The translations under genes were made by a program, and so were the position numbers. Of a stretch of 64,000 bases of DNA, positions 53,281-64,000 are shown one piece after another. Positions within the stretch are counted from its first letter, which is position 1, and every line of letters begins with the position of its first letter. This stretch comes from Anaeramoeba flamelloides (Eukaryota > Metamonada > Anaeramoebidae): the NCBI GenBank assembly GCA_027625915.1, contig JANTQA010000026.1:1674001-1738000 (forward strand). The letters run 5' to 3'. The notes under the pieces were generated by a model that worked only from the letters and a program-made list of their open reading frames with translations, was not told the origin of the DNA and searched no databases.

Positions 53281-53493
53281 TCATATTTCTCGTTCTTCCA
53301 GGAAAAACTCGTAACATAGCAAGGTGATTGTTTCCAAATCAAAACAATAAAAACAGTTATATTTTTTTGAATTTCGTAATAAAACTAAATTTGATTTAGT
53401 AACAAGAGCAAAATGTTTAGACTTGTTCCAATCCAGTTTGGACTTTTTTAAAACAGCTATATCAAAATAATAAAATTGAAGATCACCCTCCAT
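53281..53493 (-). CDS. Small ORF resembling the first half of a PH domain
   Basis: The 70-codon minus-strand frame starts MEGDLQFYYFDIAVLKKSKL and continues DWNKSKHFALVTKSNLVLLR and CFDLETITLL. The order Trp, basic residues, then FALVT..NLVLLR and a DLETITLL strand resembles strands 1-4 of PH domains, which bind phosphoinositides or proteins. After the TGA the same frame remains protein-like (YKTNIEEFEER, WHENNIRILSMEGDPKTRN) but has several stops. It is probably a damaged gene or an exon whose donor I could not place. Confidence 0.35.
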   Translation of the reverse strand: MEGDLQFYYFDIAVLKKSKLDWNKSKHFALVTKSNLVLLRNSKKYNCFYCFDLETITLLCYEFFLEEREI

Positions 53494-56196
53494 TTGTTAG
53501 TTGCAAAAATCTACGGAAACTGTCCAATCGTATATTAATTAAGAAAAACAAAACTTGAATTTTTTTCTTCTTTTTTAAAGCCAATTTTGGTAGTGTGTTG
53601 AATTTTTGGTTTTCTAAAACATCAAAAAATTAAAACTGCTAAATTCAAAGAAATGCTTTAAATATTTTGCTTTATTTTCCGTTTTTTAAATTTTTTTTTG
53701 CTGTACTTGGAAAAAAGAATTTTATTGGCTTCAGTCGAACCAAAATTGTTAAATTAGTTGATCTTTGGAATGTTCTTTGAAAAAATTTTTAGAAAGAAGA
53801 GCTTGGTGGTTTTAGAAAAAGGAAATCAAATACTAATTTTTTTAATTTTATCATTAGGAAAGAATATGACAATTTAAAAGAAAAATCGGTTGTGTGAATT
53901 TGTTTTTAATTTCTTGGGTATGTTAAATTGTCTTTTTGTTTTTGATTTTCAAAAAGCGGAGTTTGTTCGTTTGAAAAAGCCTTTTTAAAAACGTGAAATC
54001 AAAAAGTTATTAAAAAGTAGCTAAAAAAGTTTCAAAAAGAAGAAACAGAACAAAATGTTTGTGGAACAATTTTCAAAACATTCTGTTTTTCACTTATTTA
54101 AAAAGTTCTTCTTTTGACCAAAAGAAAAAAAGAACAAATTAAACGTTAAATTATGAAAAAAAAAGATAAATTGTTCCACCCCAACAAGATCAATTATTAT
54201 TTTCATGATCGAATTGTTTAAATAAAAGAATTAAAACCATTGTTTTGCAATCCAAAAGAAAATAACCCAAAATAATGTAAAAAAAAAAATAATCAAAGTT
54301 GAAAAATCCGTTAATTTTTTTTGAAAAGAATTTGTTTCTTCCCTTTTCTAAATAAAGACAAAGAAGAAAAAAAATTTGATCTCAAAGAGAATAAAAAAAA
54401 AGAAAAATTCAAACCAAATAAAAGATAAATTTCATCGTTTGCAATTGGTCTACGTTCTAATTGATCATAATGTTTTGTAATTTTGGAAATTGACTGGAAG
54501 AGGAAATTTTTGTTTTCTTTTTTCTTTAATAAAATTTGTAATTGGCCTTGGTCTTCTTCACTATGAAGATAAGAAAAAAAAAAGAATTATTTTTTTTTTA
54601 AAAAACAAACAAAAGAGGTTTTTAAAAAAAAAACAAAAAAAAAAAAACAAACGTGTTTAATTCTTTGGAATAGTGAGTGTGAATTTGAAATAACTCGTTT
54701 TTGAAATTATAGTATTTTAGTGAGGGTACAACAATATCCATCGAAACTATTTTTGAAACTTTTTGTGAATGAAGGAAAATGGAAATAATAAAAATGATTT
54801 TGGAATCTTATTTATTTCTTTTTCATTTGAAGACTCTTTTCAAACTTACTTATGTTAACAGATTGATGTGTTGATTTGTTTTGAAGAAATATTACGACAA
54901 AAGAAATAAAGTCAGATTGAGAAGATATTATTTATAAATTAAGTCCAAAATCATTTTAAGAAAGCTGTTGAAACTAGAAATCGAAAGAAAAAGTTCACCA
55001 AGTCTGAGTTTATACTGTTGTCAAAATGATATGTATAGAAAAGTTTAATCTGAGTTTCAAAATAAAAACGTGTGTTTTTTTGTTATCGAAGAGATATACA
55101 TCAATCGATCAAAGAAACTAACAAGAAATCGGAATAAAGTCTGGTATTGGTTTCTTAAAGTTCTTTTATTTAAATAGAAATTTGAAAAATGAAGGATCAA
55201 ATTGAAGAATTTATCTCAAAAAATAGGATTATTTTTTAATAAAAATATTTTTTCAAAATACGAAAAAATTATTAAAACTGAGATAATTAGGAAAAAATTT
55301 GAACACATTTCTTGAAGAATTTAAATTTTACTGAAAATAACATGGGATTTAACTTCAAAAATGTTTTGGACTTTGGTATACTATTGGGTATGATATTGGA
55401 GGTTTAATTGGAAAAAGAAGAAAAAAAAGCACAAGATTATATTTTAAAAAGCAGATTATAGTTGTTTTGTACAAATACTTTTGATCACAGAGGTTTCTTT
55501 TTTTAAAAATTTAGATATTTTTTAGATTGATAAGGAAATAGCTTATTTTATTTCAAAATTTTTTTACTCAAGGGATAAATATCTAAAAAAAAAATCTTCT
55601 TGATATATTAAAGTGCAGATTAATAAAAAATTTTACCGAATCTTTAATTTTTCAAATTAAAATAATAATATGATTACTACTACAAACAAATAAACAAACT
55701 TTTAAACCTATTTTCCGAAATGAATTATTATTTTTAAAACTTTTGATCCCTTTATCTCATTTGTGATAAGTTCAAAAACTAACATAAGCTTAATTTCAAA
55801 AACATGGACAGATTGTTCATCAGAATAAAATTTGTTTAATGGTTGTTTTTAATTTAATAATAATGTATTTTACTAAAATTCTTTGAAGTAATGAAACAAT
55901 AAAGATTAATAAATAAAAATATAGTGTAATAATTTTATTTTTGGGAGAAACAAATGAAAATCGAAAAAAAGGATTTAATTAAAAAAGTCTGCCCCTAATT
56001 TTGAAATTTGACTTATTTTCAATTATTATCACAAAAAATATTTTCGTTGAAGAAGAAAGAAATCATGCCATCTGTGGAGAAAGTGTAAAAAAATACCAGT
56101 AAAAAATAAAAATAGTCAGTTCAAAAATAAACCAGTATAAAAAATATAATTTCTAAAAAAATGCAATAATTATTTTAAACTAGAAAAAAGTATATA
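53494..56196. other. Intergenic, repeat I copy 2
   Basis: AT-rich, with dispersed repeat I (55000-55400). No gene-like frame over 60 codons was accepted. The stretch at 54340-54670 is A/T homopolymer-rich. Confidence 0.5.
55000..55400 (-). repeat. Dispersed repeat I, copy 2 (inverted)
   Basis: It is the reverse complement of about 5280-5720. Shared blocks include GGTTTCTTAAAGTTCTTTTATT, AAGGATCAAATTGAAGAATT and the CAAAATAAAAACGTGTGTTT block. Its last part, GGTATACTATTGGGTATG, also resembles 33950-33970. No coding or clear termini. Confidence 0.65.
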
Positions 56197-56709
56197 TAAA
56201 CTAGATTCCAAAAATTTGGACACAGTTTAAACAGTGGAAAGAAACTCATTACTACACTTTAAATCCAATTTAGAAAGAATTTTGATTTTACAAACTATTT
56301 TTCTCTTTTTTGTTTTGTTTTCATTTCCTTTTTTTTAAGTTACCTAATATGTTTCGTTAGATCTGAAATTTTTAATCGATGGTTGATAGAAGGTTAGTAT
56401 TGCCTTTGTTAAATTGAAAAATAACATATAATTGGTAGATGGTATCTTAACCTTTGATCGATCAACAATTGTTGCTGAAATTTCAACGAATTTACGAATA
56501 CATTTTTTGTTCAGCTCGTTTCATTATTTTGGAGATACCTATTTTTATTTTTGAGTTTTATATTTTTTTCTTTTATTTGGATTAAAATGATTACTTATTA
56601 AAACATTTACTGGGTAACTTAAATGTTGTTTTATATTAGGTTTGGAAAAATACAATAAATTGTTTTTTTTGCCTATTTTTGATTTTGGGAGTTTCAAAAT
56701 TTTTGGAAT

Positions 56710-56717
<8 letters not shown>
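56197..56717 (+). mobile_element. TIR element family C, copy 3
   Basis: It starts TAAACTAGATTCCAAAAATT then TGGACACAGTTTAAAC, and ends CAAAATTTTTGGAATGGGGT then TTA. The right end runs into a (TA)n tract to 56749. The core contains TTTGATCGATCAACAATTG. It is a good reference copy for the family. Confidence 0.75.

Positions 56718-56750
<33 letters not shown>
56717..56750. repeat. (TA)n microsatellite
   Basis: About 16 TA units directly after the right end of element C3. They produce spurious YIYIYI reading frames on both strands. The tract may have grown from the TA target duplication of the element. Confidence 0.85.
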
Positions 56751-56751
<1 letters not shown>

Positions 56752-56959
56752 CAAAGGAGTTGTTAAGCGCCTTGTTTACACGAACTTCTAAATTTTTATT
56801 GGTAAATTTTAATAAAGGCTTGAAAATTAGTCTTTTACTGACAAGTGATAATAAATATATTGAGTATTTTTTTATAATAATATTAAAAATATTATTTTTT
56901 TTTAATTTATTAGATATTTTATTTTTTTTTTATTCGATATCCAAAATCTACGATTATTT

Positions 56960-57216
56960 TCAGAGGTTGGGCAGTCGTTAGTTTTTCTTGGGTTTTCTGT
57001 TTATTTGTAAAATCTATAGATTTTTGTTAGTTTTTTTTTACTTTTTGAAATCAACCGAAAATTTATTAAAATTTTCTGTTCATTTCAAAAAGTCAAAAAA
57101 ACCTAGAACACTTCACAGATAAAATAGAAAACCTCGAGAAAACCCAGAACACTTTACAAATAAAATATAAAAAATCAGGAAAACCTAGGCACGCGACGGC
57201 ACTTGACGACACTATC
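56960..57216. repeat. G-hairpin cluster 4
   Basis: Gb-type arms (TTGAAATCAACCGAAAATTT against AAATTTTCTGTTCATTTCAA) lie at 57035-57095, followed by AACCTAG and CCTCGAGAAAA-type spacers. From 57186 come three decamers: GGCACGCGAC, GGCACTTGAC, GACACTATCA. No Ga hairpin is clear. It shares module order with cluster 3. Confidence 0.6.
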
Positions 57217-58089
57217 ACATAGAAAATGTTCTAAATCTTCAATGATTTCCAAATTTTTTGATTTTTTGAATAATTTGAAAAATTTTGATTTATCTTTGTT
57301 CATAACCCAAGAGTATCTGTTTAGATTTTCTTTGTTCAGAACATAAGAGTATCTGTTTAGATGAAAAGTATATTTTTTTTTCATCAAAAAAATTAAGAAT
57401 CAATTTCTTCTTTTTGTTGAATGAAAAAATCCGAGAAAAAAAAGTAAATCATTAAATTTAACAGTTTTACAATATAATATTTCAAAACCTGGGAAAATTC
57501 AGCTTGTTTCTGAAATTAATGTATAAAATTTGATTATTTTTAATCAAAATTAGTAACATTTTCTTGATTATTTCAGTAAGTTAATAACAACACAGAGATT
57601 AAAAGTTTTAATAGACTTTGATATTATTTCCATATTTTTTTTAAGATTATGAGACAAATGAAATTAATTCAAATTTATAACTATAATAACAAAAAAAATA
57701 ATAAATAGATACCTTTAATTGCAAAATACAATGAACACAATTCTCATTCAGCTTCCCTAATCAATCACAAGACTAAAAATTTAAATAAATATCAAGGTCC
57801 CCCAATTCTAAAAGAGAAATTAATAAGTTAAAGTGGTTTTAAGTATTAAAAATTTGATGTGTAAAATCATTTAAAAAATTTTTTTTGGAAAGCTGAATGA
57901 ATATATTGTTGAATTTATTTTAAAACAAATAATATTATCAAACAACTGATTTTAAAGGGGTTTTAACCATCATTTTTATAAGTTCACATCAGAAATTATT
58001 ATTTATTAATTATGTAAAGAGGATTATTTGATCCTATTTTCTTTTTAGAAATGAAACCTAAGGTTATTTATTTGTAAATTGGTGTTTTG

Positions 58090-58652
58090 TTAAGGTTTAT
58101 ATTCCCTAAAATTTGAAAAAAAGATTATCTTAAGTTGGATGTAGCTGCTTGTTAATTTGGTTCTTATCTGATCGATCTTGTCCTTGGTATGGGTTTTAAT
58201 AATGGTTCAAAATGACAATTTTTGACAATTTATTTTTTTTCCAAAATCTGAATTGAAGAATTGAAAGAATAATATATCGGAAGTTAAGTGGTATGTTATA
58301 AAAAATTGCTGTTTATGGGGGTTTGATTGAAAATTTTGAATGATTTTTAGTTTTATTTGGAGCTTTTAAAAAAATAATTTTTTTCATTTAGTTAATTTAC
58401 AAAAAAATAAATCAAATTTTTCTTCTATAACCCAAAAATCGAAATTTATTCTTAAAAACCTACCAATCTATTAATCTTAAATTCTTCAATTCAGATTTTG
58501 GAAAAAAAATAAATTGTCAAAAATTGTTATTTTGAACCATTATTAAAACTGATACCAAGGGCAAGATCGATCAGATAAGAACCAAATTAACAAGCCGCTA
58601 CACCCAACTTAAGATAACCTTTTTTTCAACGATCAGGGATAGTAAACCTTAA
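58090..58652. mobile_element. Foldback MITE family B, copy 3
   Basis: TTAA at 58090-58093 and 58649-58652 flank a 555-bp element starting GGTTTATATTCCCTA and ending AGGGATAGTAAACC. Arms of about 190 bp share CTTATCTGATCGATCTTG, where both other copies have CTTAGCTGATCG. The two arms of this copy therefore resemble each other more than they resemble other copies at this site. Confidence 0.82.
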
Positions 58653-58825
58653 TCTTGTTTTAGAAAGGAAAATCAAAATTTTGTTACTATTAAAGTATAC
58701 GAACTTTTTTGGAAAAAAACTAAATAGAGTTTTTAATTGGGAACATTACTGAAAATAAAAAGTAAAATAAATGCAAAGAAGAAACAAATTTGCTTCAAAG
58801 AACAAATCCATTATATTATTTTCAG

Positions 58826-59258
58826 ACAAACCAACAAATACAATAAATCTACTTTCATATTGAAATTCTTAGAGTGGTTTTTGGGATTAAAAAATAGTCA
58901 ATTTTTTGAACAAATTTTTAATAATGATCGATCAAAAAAAAACCCATACCAATTGATAATATTAAAAAAATTGTTATTGTGTTGAGTACCCCGGAGTTTG
59001 TCGTTAGTCCTTATTTTATTTTTTCTTTTATTATTTGATCTTTCTATTTATTTTTTTGTAGGTTACTAATTTAAATTGTTTTGGAATTTTTTTTCAGAAA
59101 TGGCAATAGTGTTTATTCAGCTTTTCCACTTTATTTCTTTTGAAATAATAGTTGGTTATGTTATTTCCTCTTGTCTGTTAAATAATCTTAAAAACTTTTA
59201 TTTCAAGAGCAAAGGGCTGTCATTTGTGGAATTTATATTTGTTGGTTATTTGCTTTTA
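58826..59258 (+). CDS. Two candidate exons of an unknown gene
   Basis: After the acceptor ATTATTTTCAG the plus strand reads KYNKSTFILKFLEWFLGLKN, SQFFEQIFNNDRSKKNPYQL and IILKKLLLC (58826-58980). After a second acceptor TTTTTTTTCAG it reads MAIVFIQLFHFISFEIIVGY, VISSCLLNNLKNFYFKSKG and SFVEFIFVGYLLL, ending at a donor GTAAGA (59095-59258). Good splice motifs surround both blocks, but I could not join them in phase. The second block is hydrophobic and might be one or two membrane helices. Function unknown. Confidence 0.35.
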
Positions 59259-59547
59259 AGTAAGATTTGATATTTATCAATTTTTTGTTAAGAATGGAAT
59301 AAATTTTCTTAACTTGATCTTTATTCTTTTTTCAAAGTGAACTGTTTTTGTAATTACAAGTCAAAAAAAATCAATCATTGAATTTAATTATTGAAGAAAA
59401 GTTTAATAAAATAAATTAAATTCATTTTAAAAAGTGAAGATTAATGATCCTCTTTTGGGTTTGTGGTGTTATTTTATTGTTTCTGTGGTTAAAAAAAACT
59501 CGATTCTACACATGAGATATAAAAAAAAAGAGTAGAAGATAAAAAAA

Positions 59548-59620
59548 CTCTCCCGGGTGGGTTCGAACCACCGACCTCCAGATTAACAGTCTGTCGCGCT
59601 GCCGACTGCGCCACGGAAGA
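59548..59620 (-). tRNA. tRNA-Asn(GTT)
   Basis: The minus strand folds with acceptor TCTTCCG/CGGGAGA, D arm GCGC/GCGC, anticodon loop CTGTTAA (anticodon GTT) and T arm GGTGG-TTCGAAC-CCACC. The discriminator is G, as in other Asn tRNAs. The anticodon stem has one A-G mismatch. A seven-T terminator follows at 59547-59541. The 73-nt length and sequence agree well with eukaryotic cytosolic tRNA-Asn; no intron. Confidence 0.95.
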
Positions 59621-61334
59621 AGATGTAAAAAAGGTCAAAAATTATTAATACACAATAAAATAAGTTGATTATTTAATAATAAAAATTTATTAATTATACT
59701 ATCGATATTTTTAAAAAAAATATTTACAAGCCTTTTAAATTTCAAGAAATTTTAGATAATATTTGTGAATAAAAGAAAACTTTAATTAATTATTCTGTTC
59801 AAGGGCTGAATATTTGATTTATTTTTTTTTTAATTCTAATAAACTTCATGTTGAAAAGTTATATGTTCATAAAATATCCAGAAAACACTAAAAGTGAGAT
59901 TCTTTCAAAATAAATACTTTCTGGAAATAGTTTTATTTACTCAATTGAGATCTAAAAACCCCAACAAAAAGGATCGGATCTTTTGACTGAAAATTTCAAT
60001 GGGAAAATAAATTCTTTTAAAAATGATTATTCATTTCTCTAAAGTTGATAAATGTGATTGCCTACCAGATTTAATAGTATTTCTATATTAAAAATCTCTA
60101 TTGCCTTTTGAAAAAAAAACAAAAAAGAGTTACTAGCCCCTTAAGAGTATAAAATTTTCCACTTGACTTTCGTTGTGAAAATTGGGTTCAGTATAAATTT
60201 TTAAAAATATTTTAGTATTGATGTTTACAAGATTTTGGTTTTTCGTCAATATAAGGAATAAAATACTACCAATCGCAAAATACTCTTTTTTATTTTTCCT
60301 CCTACAATTATAAAAAAACATTAAAAAACATCATAACGATGAAAGTAATCAAGAAACTCTTCAAAAATCAAAAAAATTCAATTAGACCAAATTTGAAATT
60401 TAATAATATACCCTTTTAAACTATTATTAGATTTATTATTTGAAATTCCCAAAATATTTACCCAACTTCAACTAATCAATTTAAAAAAATATATCAGAAC
60501 AAAAAAATCCCAAAATATCCTTTTCTCAGACCTTTGCAATCTTTAAAATTCGTTATTCTGAATTGAATGATAAATTAAAAAAACACACAATAAGTATTCT
60601 TTTGAACGTATAATATTAATTTATCCTTTTTTATTTCAATTCATTATTATTTTTTTTTAAAAAAATGGGCAATTATTTGGAATTGTGAGAATCTTTTGGA
60701 TAATGCTAAAATCACAAATCATTATATTGGTCTTCATACTATGATTAAAAATTTATTCCAAATTCCAGGCCAGGGTAACTTTTTAAGTAATTTTAACATT
60801 TTTTAGAATTATAAAAATAATAATTTGATCAAACAGAGATCCTCAAGAAAAAAAACAATCAATTCTGAAAAATAAATTATCATAAACTAATTAAACTAGT
60901 TATCTGATAAACAGATAGTTTTCTTTTAGTTTTGTACTTGGTTGACAAGTTGATTGAACATTTGCGTCAACAATACTTTACAAATTTAGGAAAAAACCTT
61001 TAACTCCAACGAATTATTATATTGAATTTACGAAAAAGAAAAAAATTCAAGTTAATTGATATTATTAACACACTCTATATTTTTAATTCTCTTTTATTAA
61101 AACAATTGCTTGACACAATTATTTTTTTAAAAAATCTCGGTTAAATTTCAAAATATTTTACAAAAAGGGTAAATTTAAAAGGAAAGATCTTAAGATTGTT
61201 TAAGGTACTAGTATCTTTTTTTTTTTTTGACTAATTTCCAAATAAGGATTCCTTATCTAGAAATTTGTTTAATATTGAAAAAAAACAGGGTTTTTCAAAT
61301 CTATGTGATCAACAAAAAATTTTCTCAACATTTA
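59621..61334. other. Intergenic with one candidate exon
   Basis: AT-rich. The plus strand at 60664-60776 reads KWAIIWNCENLLDNAKITNH, then YIGLHTMIKNLFQIPGQG with a possible GTAACT donor. It is protein-like but has no acceptor or start that fits the whole block. Otherwise nothing was recognised. Confidence 0.4.
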
Positions 61335-61532
61335 TCGTCAGTTTAAAATATAAGACACAAACTTTCAACCAAATTTAAGGAAGAAAAAAATCTTAAATTA
61401 AGGTACAAACTTGGGAATTTTTTTTTCTTTACAAATTATTTTAATAATATCTTAATTTTATACCTTAATTTGATATTTTTATTGTGCCTTAATTTTCGTT
61501 GAAGTTTGTACCTTATGAAATAGAACTGATTG
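61335..61532. mobile_element. Hairpin MITE K, older copy
   Basis: An inverted-repeat element with GACACAAACTTTCAACCAAA on the left and GTTGAAGTTTGTACCTTA on the right, ending GAACTGATTG next to TA. It aligns with 61998-62191 but its ends are degenerate (TCGTCAGTTT). Non-coding. Confidence 0.68.
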
Positions 61533-61995
61533 TATTAAATTTAGGTCTAAAAATTTAATAGAGATTAGTCCCTTAAGGATCTCTTTTTTTATTATGACCA
61601 AGCTCCTATTGTTACTTTCAAATTTTAGGACTAAGTTCATTTAGAGTAAGATTCTAATACCAGAAGTCAACACCCAGCCCCCTCCCTTTTTTTAATTTAT
61701 AATTGAATCTAAAAACTGTACATTTTATTTAGTTATGGTTTTATTATAAATATATAAAGTGTTCGTTTCAAAACAAAATTAATATTTAATCCAAAAAACA
61801 TAAAATAAAATGTCAGAATATAATGCCGAGATACAAATAAAAAGTTAAACCATTTGGCATTAAAATTGATAAAATAAATCAATTGATAATCTCTTGTGGT
61901 ATTTTTATTATTTTACTTTTAAAAAAAAATTAATAAATTATTTTTTCAACTAGGAATTTGAATATTTAAAATTAACGAAACATAACCAAAGTAAA

Positions 61996-62193
61996 TACAG
62001 TCAGTTTCACTTTTAAGACACAAACTTTCAACTAAATTTAAAACACAAAAAAATCTCAAATTAAAGTACAAAATTTGGAATTTTTTTTTTACAAATTATT
62101 ATACTAGAATCATAAATTTTGTGCTTTAATTTGAGATTTTTTTGTGTTTTAAATTTAGTTGAAGTTTGTGCCTTAAAAGTGGAACTGACTGTG
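61996..62193. mobile_element. Hairpin MITE K, younger copy
   Basis: The element at 61998-62191 starts CAGTCAGTTTCACTTTTAAG and ends CTTAAAAGTGGAACTGACTG, with TA on the left and TG on the right. Arms of about 80 bp are nearly identical (AATTTAAAACACAAAAAAAT). It shares the CAG...CTG and TA pattern with L and the 43.15 kb hairpin, but not their sequence. Confidence 0.75.
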
Positions 62194-62254
62194 GTTTTGT
62201 TTTCGAATATTCTTTAAAAATGAAAAAAAAAGAAAAATTATTTCATTATTTATT

Positions 62255-62397
62255 TAGAGAAAGGAGTAATTAAAGAAAATTTATCAAATAAAAAAAAGAG
62301 AAGAAAAATAATTAAAATATGTATAAAAATAATATAATCACTTTCATGACCAAATAGAAACTATCCACTGTCCAGAATACACACGAGGAGCAAAAAC
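62255..62397 (+). repeat. Dispersed repeat J, copy 2
   Basis: It matches 4050-4215 in direct orientation, without the long (TA)n expansion. It lies about 60 bp beyond the younger K element. Non-coding. Confidence 0.68.
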
Positions 62398-64000
62398 CAA
62401 AAAAAAAAAAAAAAAAAAAAGAAAAATTTTACTTTATGGCTACTACCCTGTTAATGAAGTAAATACATTTTAACATCATGAAAAATTATAAGTGTTTAAA
62501 CAATATTGAGAAAAATATTTTTTGAGTGTCACCAGATATTGAAATTTTGAAACCAAAACATCATTCGCTTTTCTATTTGTGAAAAGAAACAAAATAAATA
62601 AGAGTTGAATATTACATTTTTTGAACATTTTTTTTTGTTTAAATTTAGTTAACGATCTAGAAGTTTGTTTATATGAATGATCGAAATTAATCAAAGAGTC
62701 AGCCAAAAAATAGACCCAATAAGTCTGTATTTGAAACAAATATTTTCTTTTAGAAGACTAAACCCGAAAGATCACCTTTCCAAATAAATTTGTTGAAATC
62801 AAAAATGAAAAAAAAAAAACAATCAGCCATTGTCTATTTTGGAAGATTTTTTTACTCTGCCTTCTTAATCTACATGAACCCAAACAATTTATCATCTAAA
62901 TGTCTTGTTCCATTGCTATTTATTATTATTTTTTCAAAAATTTTTTTACAAATTTTGTTTTCAAAATTCTTTTTTAAAATATATTTATCAAACAATTAAC
63001 AAAATAAAGGAATAATTTTTCAAAAATTAAAGTAAAAGAATTGAATTCAAGGAATAATAAAAAAAACAACAGTTAAAAAAAATTCAACCCAAAATAAAAG
63101 AAAAATTTAGAAAAAATTTCAATCAGTCTCAGAATTATTTTTATTTGTCATTTAAATGACAAATAAATAATTAAAAAATCAAATAAATTCGCCCAATAAA
63201 TCTTTATTTATGATGAATAATTTAATCAATATCATATTATCTGAAATAAAATTAGAATTAGAAGAATGTAATGACAATAGGTTTTTTGCATTCATTTTGG
63301 AAATTTCTAATAAATAAAAAATAATTTGTTTCTCAATAATTTTCCAAACAAAAGTATTTCCCTGAAGAATTAAAAATAAATACAAATTAAGAATAAGTAA
63401 TTGTATCAAATTTTACAGATAACATCTTGAAATAAAATGTGTTTTTTTTTTTATATTTTTAAGCCCAATCTTATCATTTTTTTGAATTCCATTTTTTGGT
63501 TGGTATGAAAATATATAATACTTGTATATATTCAACCCTTATGTTAAATACAATATCATTATATTTGATTATTGAAATGATTTAAAGAATTTTGTCTCAC
63601 ATAAATGGTGACCCTTAAAAATTTAAAAATTTACTTACCCCCTTAAAAGAATTGAGCAAAATCATCTATTTTTCTCCAATCTCTAAAATTCTATAAAAGT
63701 TAGGAACCTGCGAGTATTACCCGATTCCCTAATTTAAATTAGAGATATTATTGAATCCAGTGAAAGATCGAATCTAGATATTTCTCTCAATAATCGGATC
63801 ACCCTTTAAATTGAAAGAGATTTTGTTTCTATTCACACTGGGGTTCGATTTTTATAATAACCAAAAAGATCCAACTCTATCAACTATTTCCTCAAAGAAT
63901 TAGTGGCCCTGAGAGTCATAAGCCCAATTTTTAATTAAAAATTACACTGTGGTGAATTTTGTAACTATTTGAGAAAAAGGTAAACAATCGAAATAATGTT
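62398..64000. other. Window end, AT-rich, one G hairpin
   Basis: No gene is supported. A Ga-type hairpin lies at 63643-63700 (AAAAGAATTGAGCAAAATC against CTCCAATCTCTAAAATTCTA). The following 63700-63960 is less AT-rich than its surroundings and partly protein-like (RDIIESSERSNLDISLNNRI then stop), perhaps a decayed coding piece continuing past the window. Confidence 0.45.

Noticed and set aside
56545-56981. Frames with YIYIYI repeats on both strands
   Set aside because: They arise from the (TA)n tract and the end of element C3.

Overview
AT-rich nuclear DNA from a single-celled eukaryote. Signs are spliceosomal GT-AG introns, Pol III genes with T-run terminators, an interspersed eukaryotic-type 5S rRNA gene, long A/T homopolymers, asparagine runs encoded by AAT repeats, and protein families of amoeboid protists: B-box/filamin/SPRY, RasGAP and three-repeat MYB. 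The B-box-filamin-SPRY architecture and base composition fit an Anaeramoeba-like or amoebozoan genome; this is inference only.

Three protein genes can be reconstructed. (1) 1262-3016 (+) is a two-exon TRIM-like protein of 551 aa. (2) 23211-11917 (-) is a five-exon RasGAP gene of 747 aa. Its 5' exons lie at 21.7-23.2 kb, the arginine-finger exon at 16.1-16.4 kb and the FLR exon at 11.9-12.6 kb, so two introns measure 5.27 and 3.58 kb. (3) 36749-28595 (-) is a three-repeat MYB gene whose second and third repeats are joined across a 5.57 kb intron. All exon phases agree and the protein domains are continuous across every junction. A fourth minus-strand gene, 46754 to about 47.7 kb, encodes an acidic protein and is unresolved at its 5' end. 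Weaker coding traces lie at 18.7-19.2, 41.2-41.36, 52.8-53.5, 58.8-59.3 and 60.7 kb. RNA genes are a tRNA read as Arg(GCG) at 6.3 kb, 5S rRNA at 42.2 kb and tRNA-Asn(GTT) at 59.6 kb, all on the minus strand.

Most of the rest is interspersed short elements, many of them foldback or terminal-inverted-repeat (TIR) elements. I name them by letter. A: about 550 bp, TIR starting TAAACTC. B: about 555 bp foldbacks flanked by TTAA. C: about 520 bp, TIR starting TAAACTARATTCC. D: a complex element near 7 and 32 kb. E: a 126-191 bp insertion with 13-14 bp target duplications and a covarying hairpin. F and H: long palindromes. G: clusters of two alternating hairpins ending in 10-bp repeats. K, L and the 43.15 kb hairpin: small TA-flanked CAG...CTG MITEs. 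The giant introns are filled with these elements and with a decayed LINE 3' end. E lies inside two C copies and B inside D1, which gives a relative insertion order.

No retrovirus-like, Polinton-like or other capsid-bearing element was recognised. Intergenic stretches between the listed features are AT-rich sequence in which I see no further gene.
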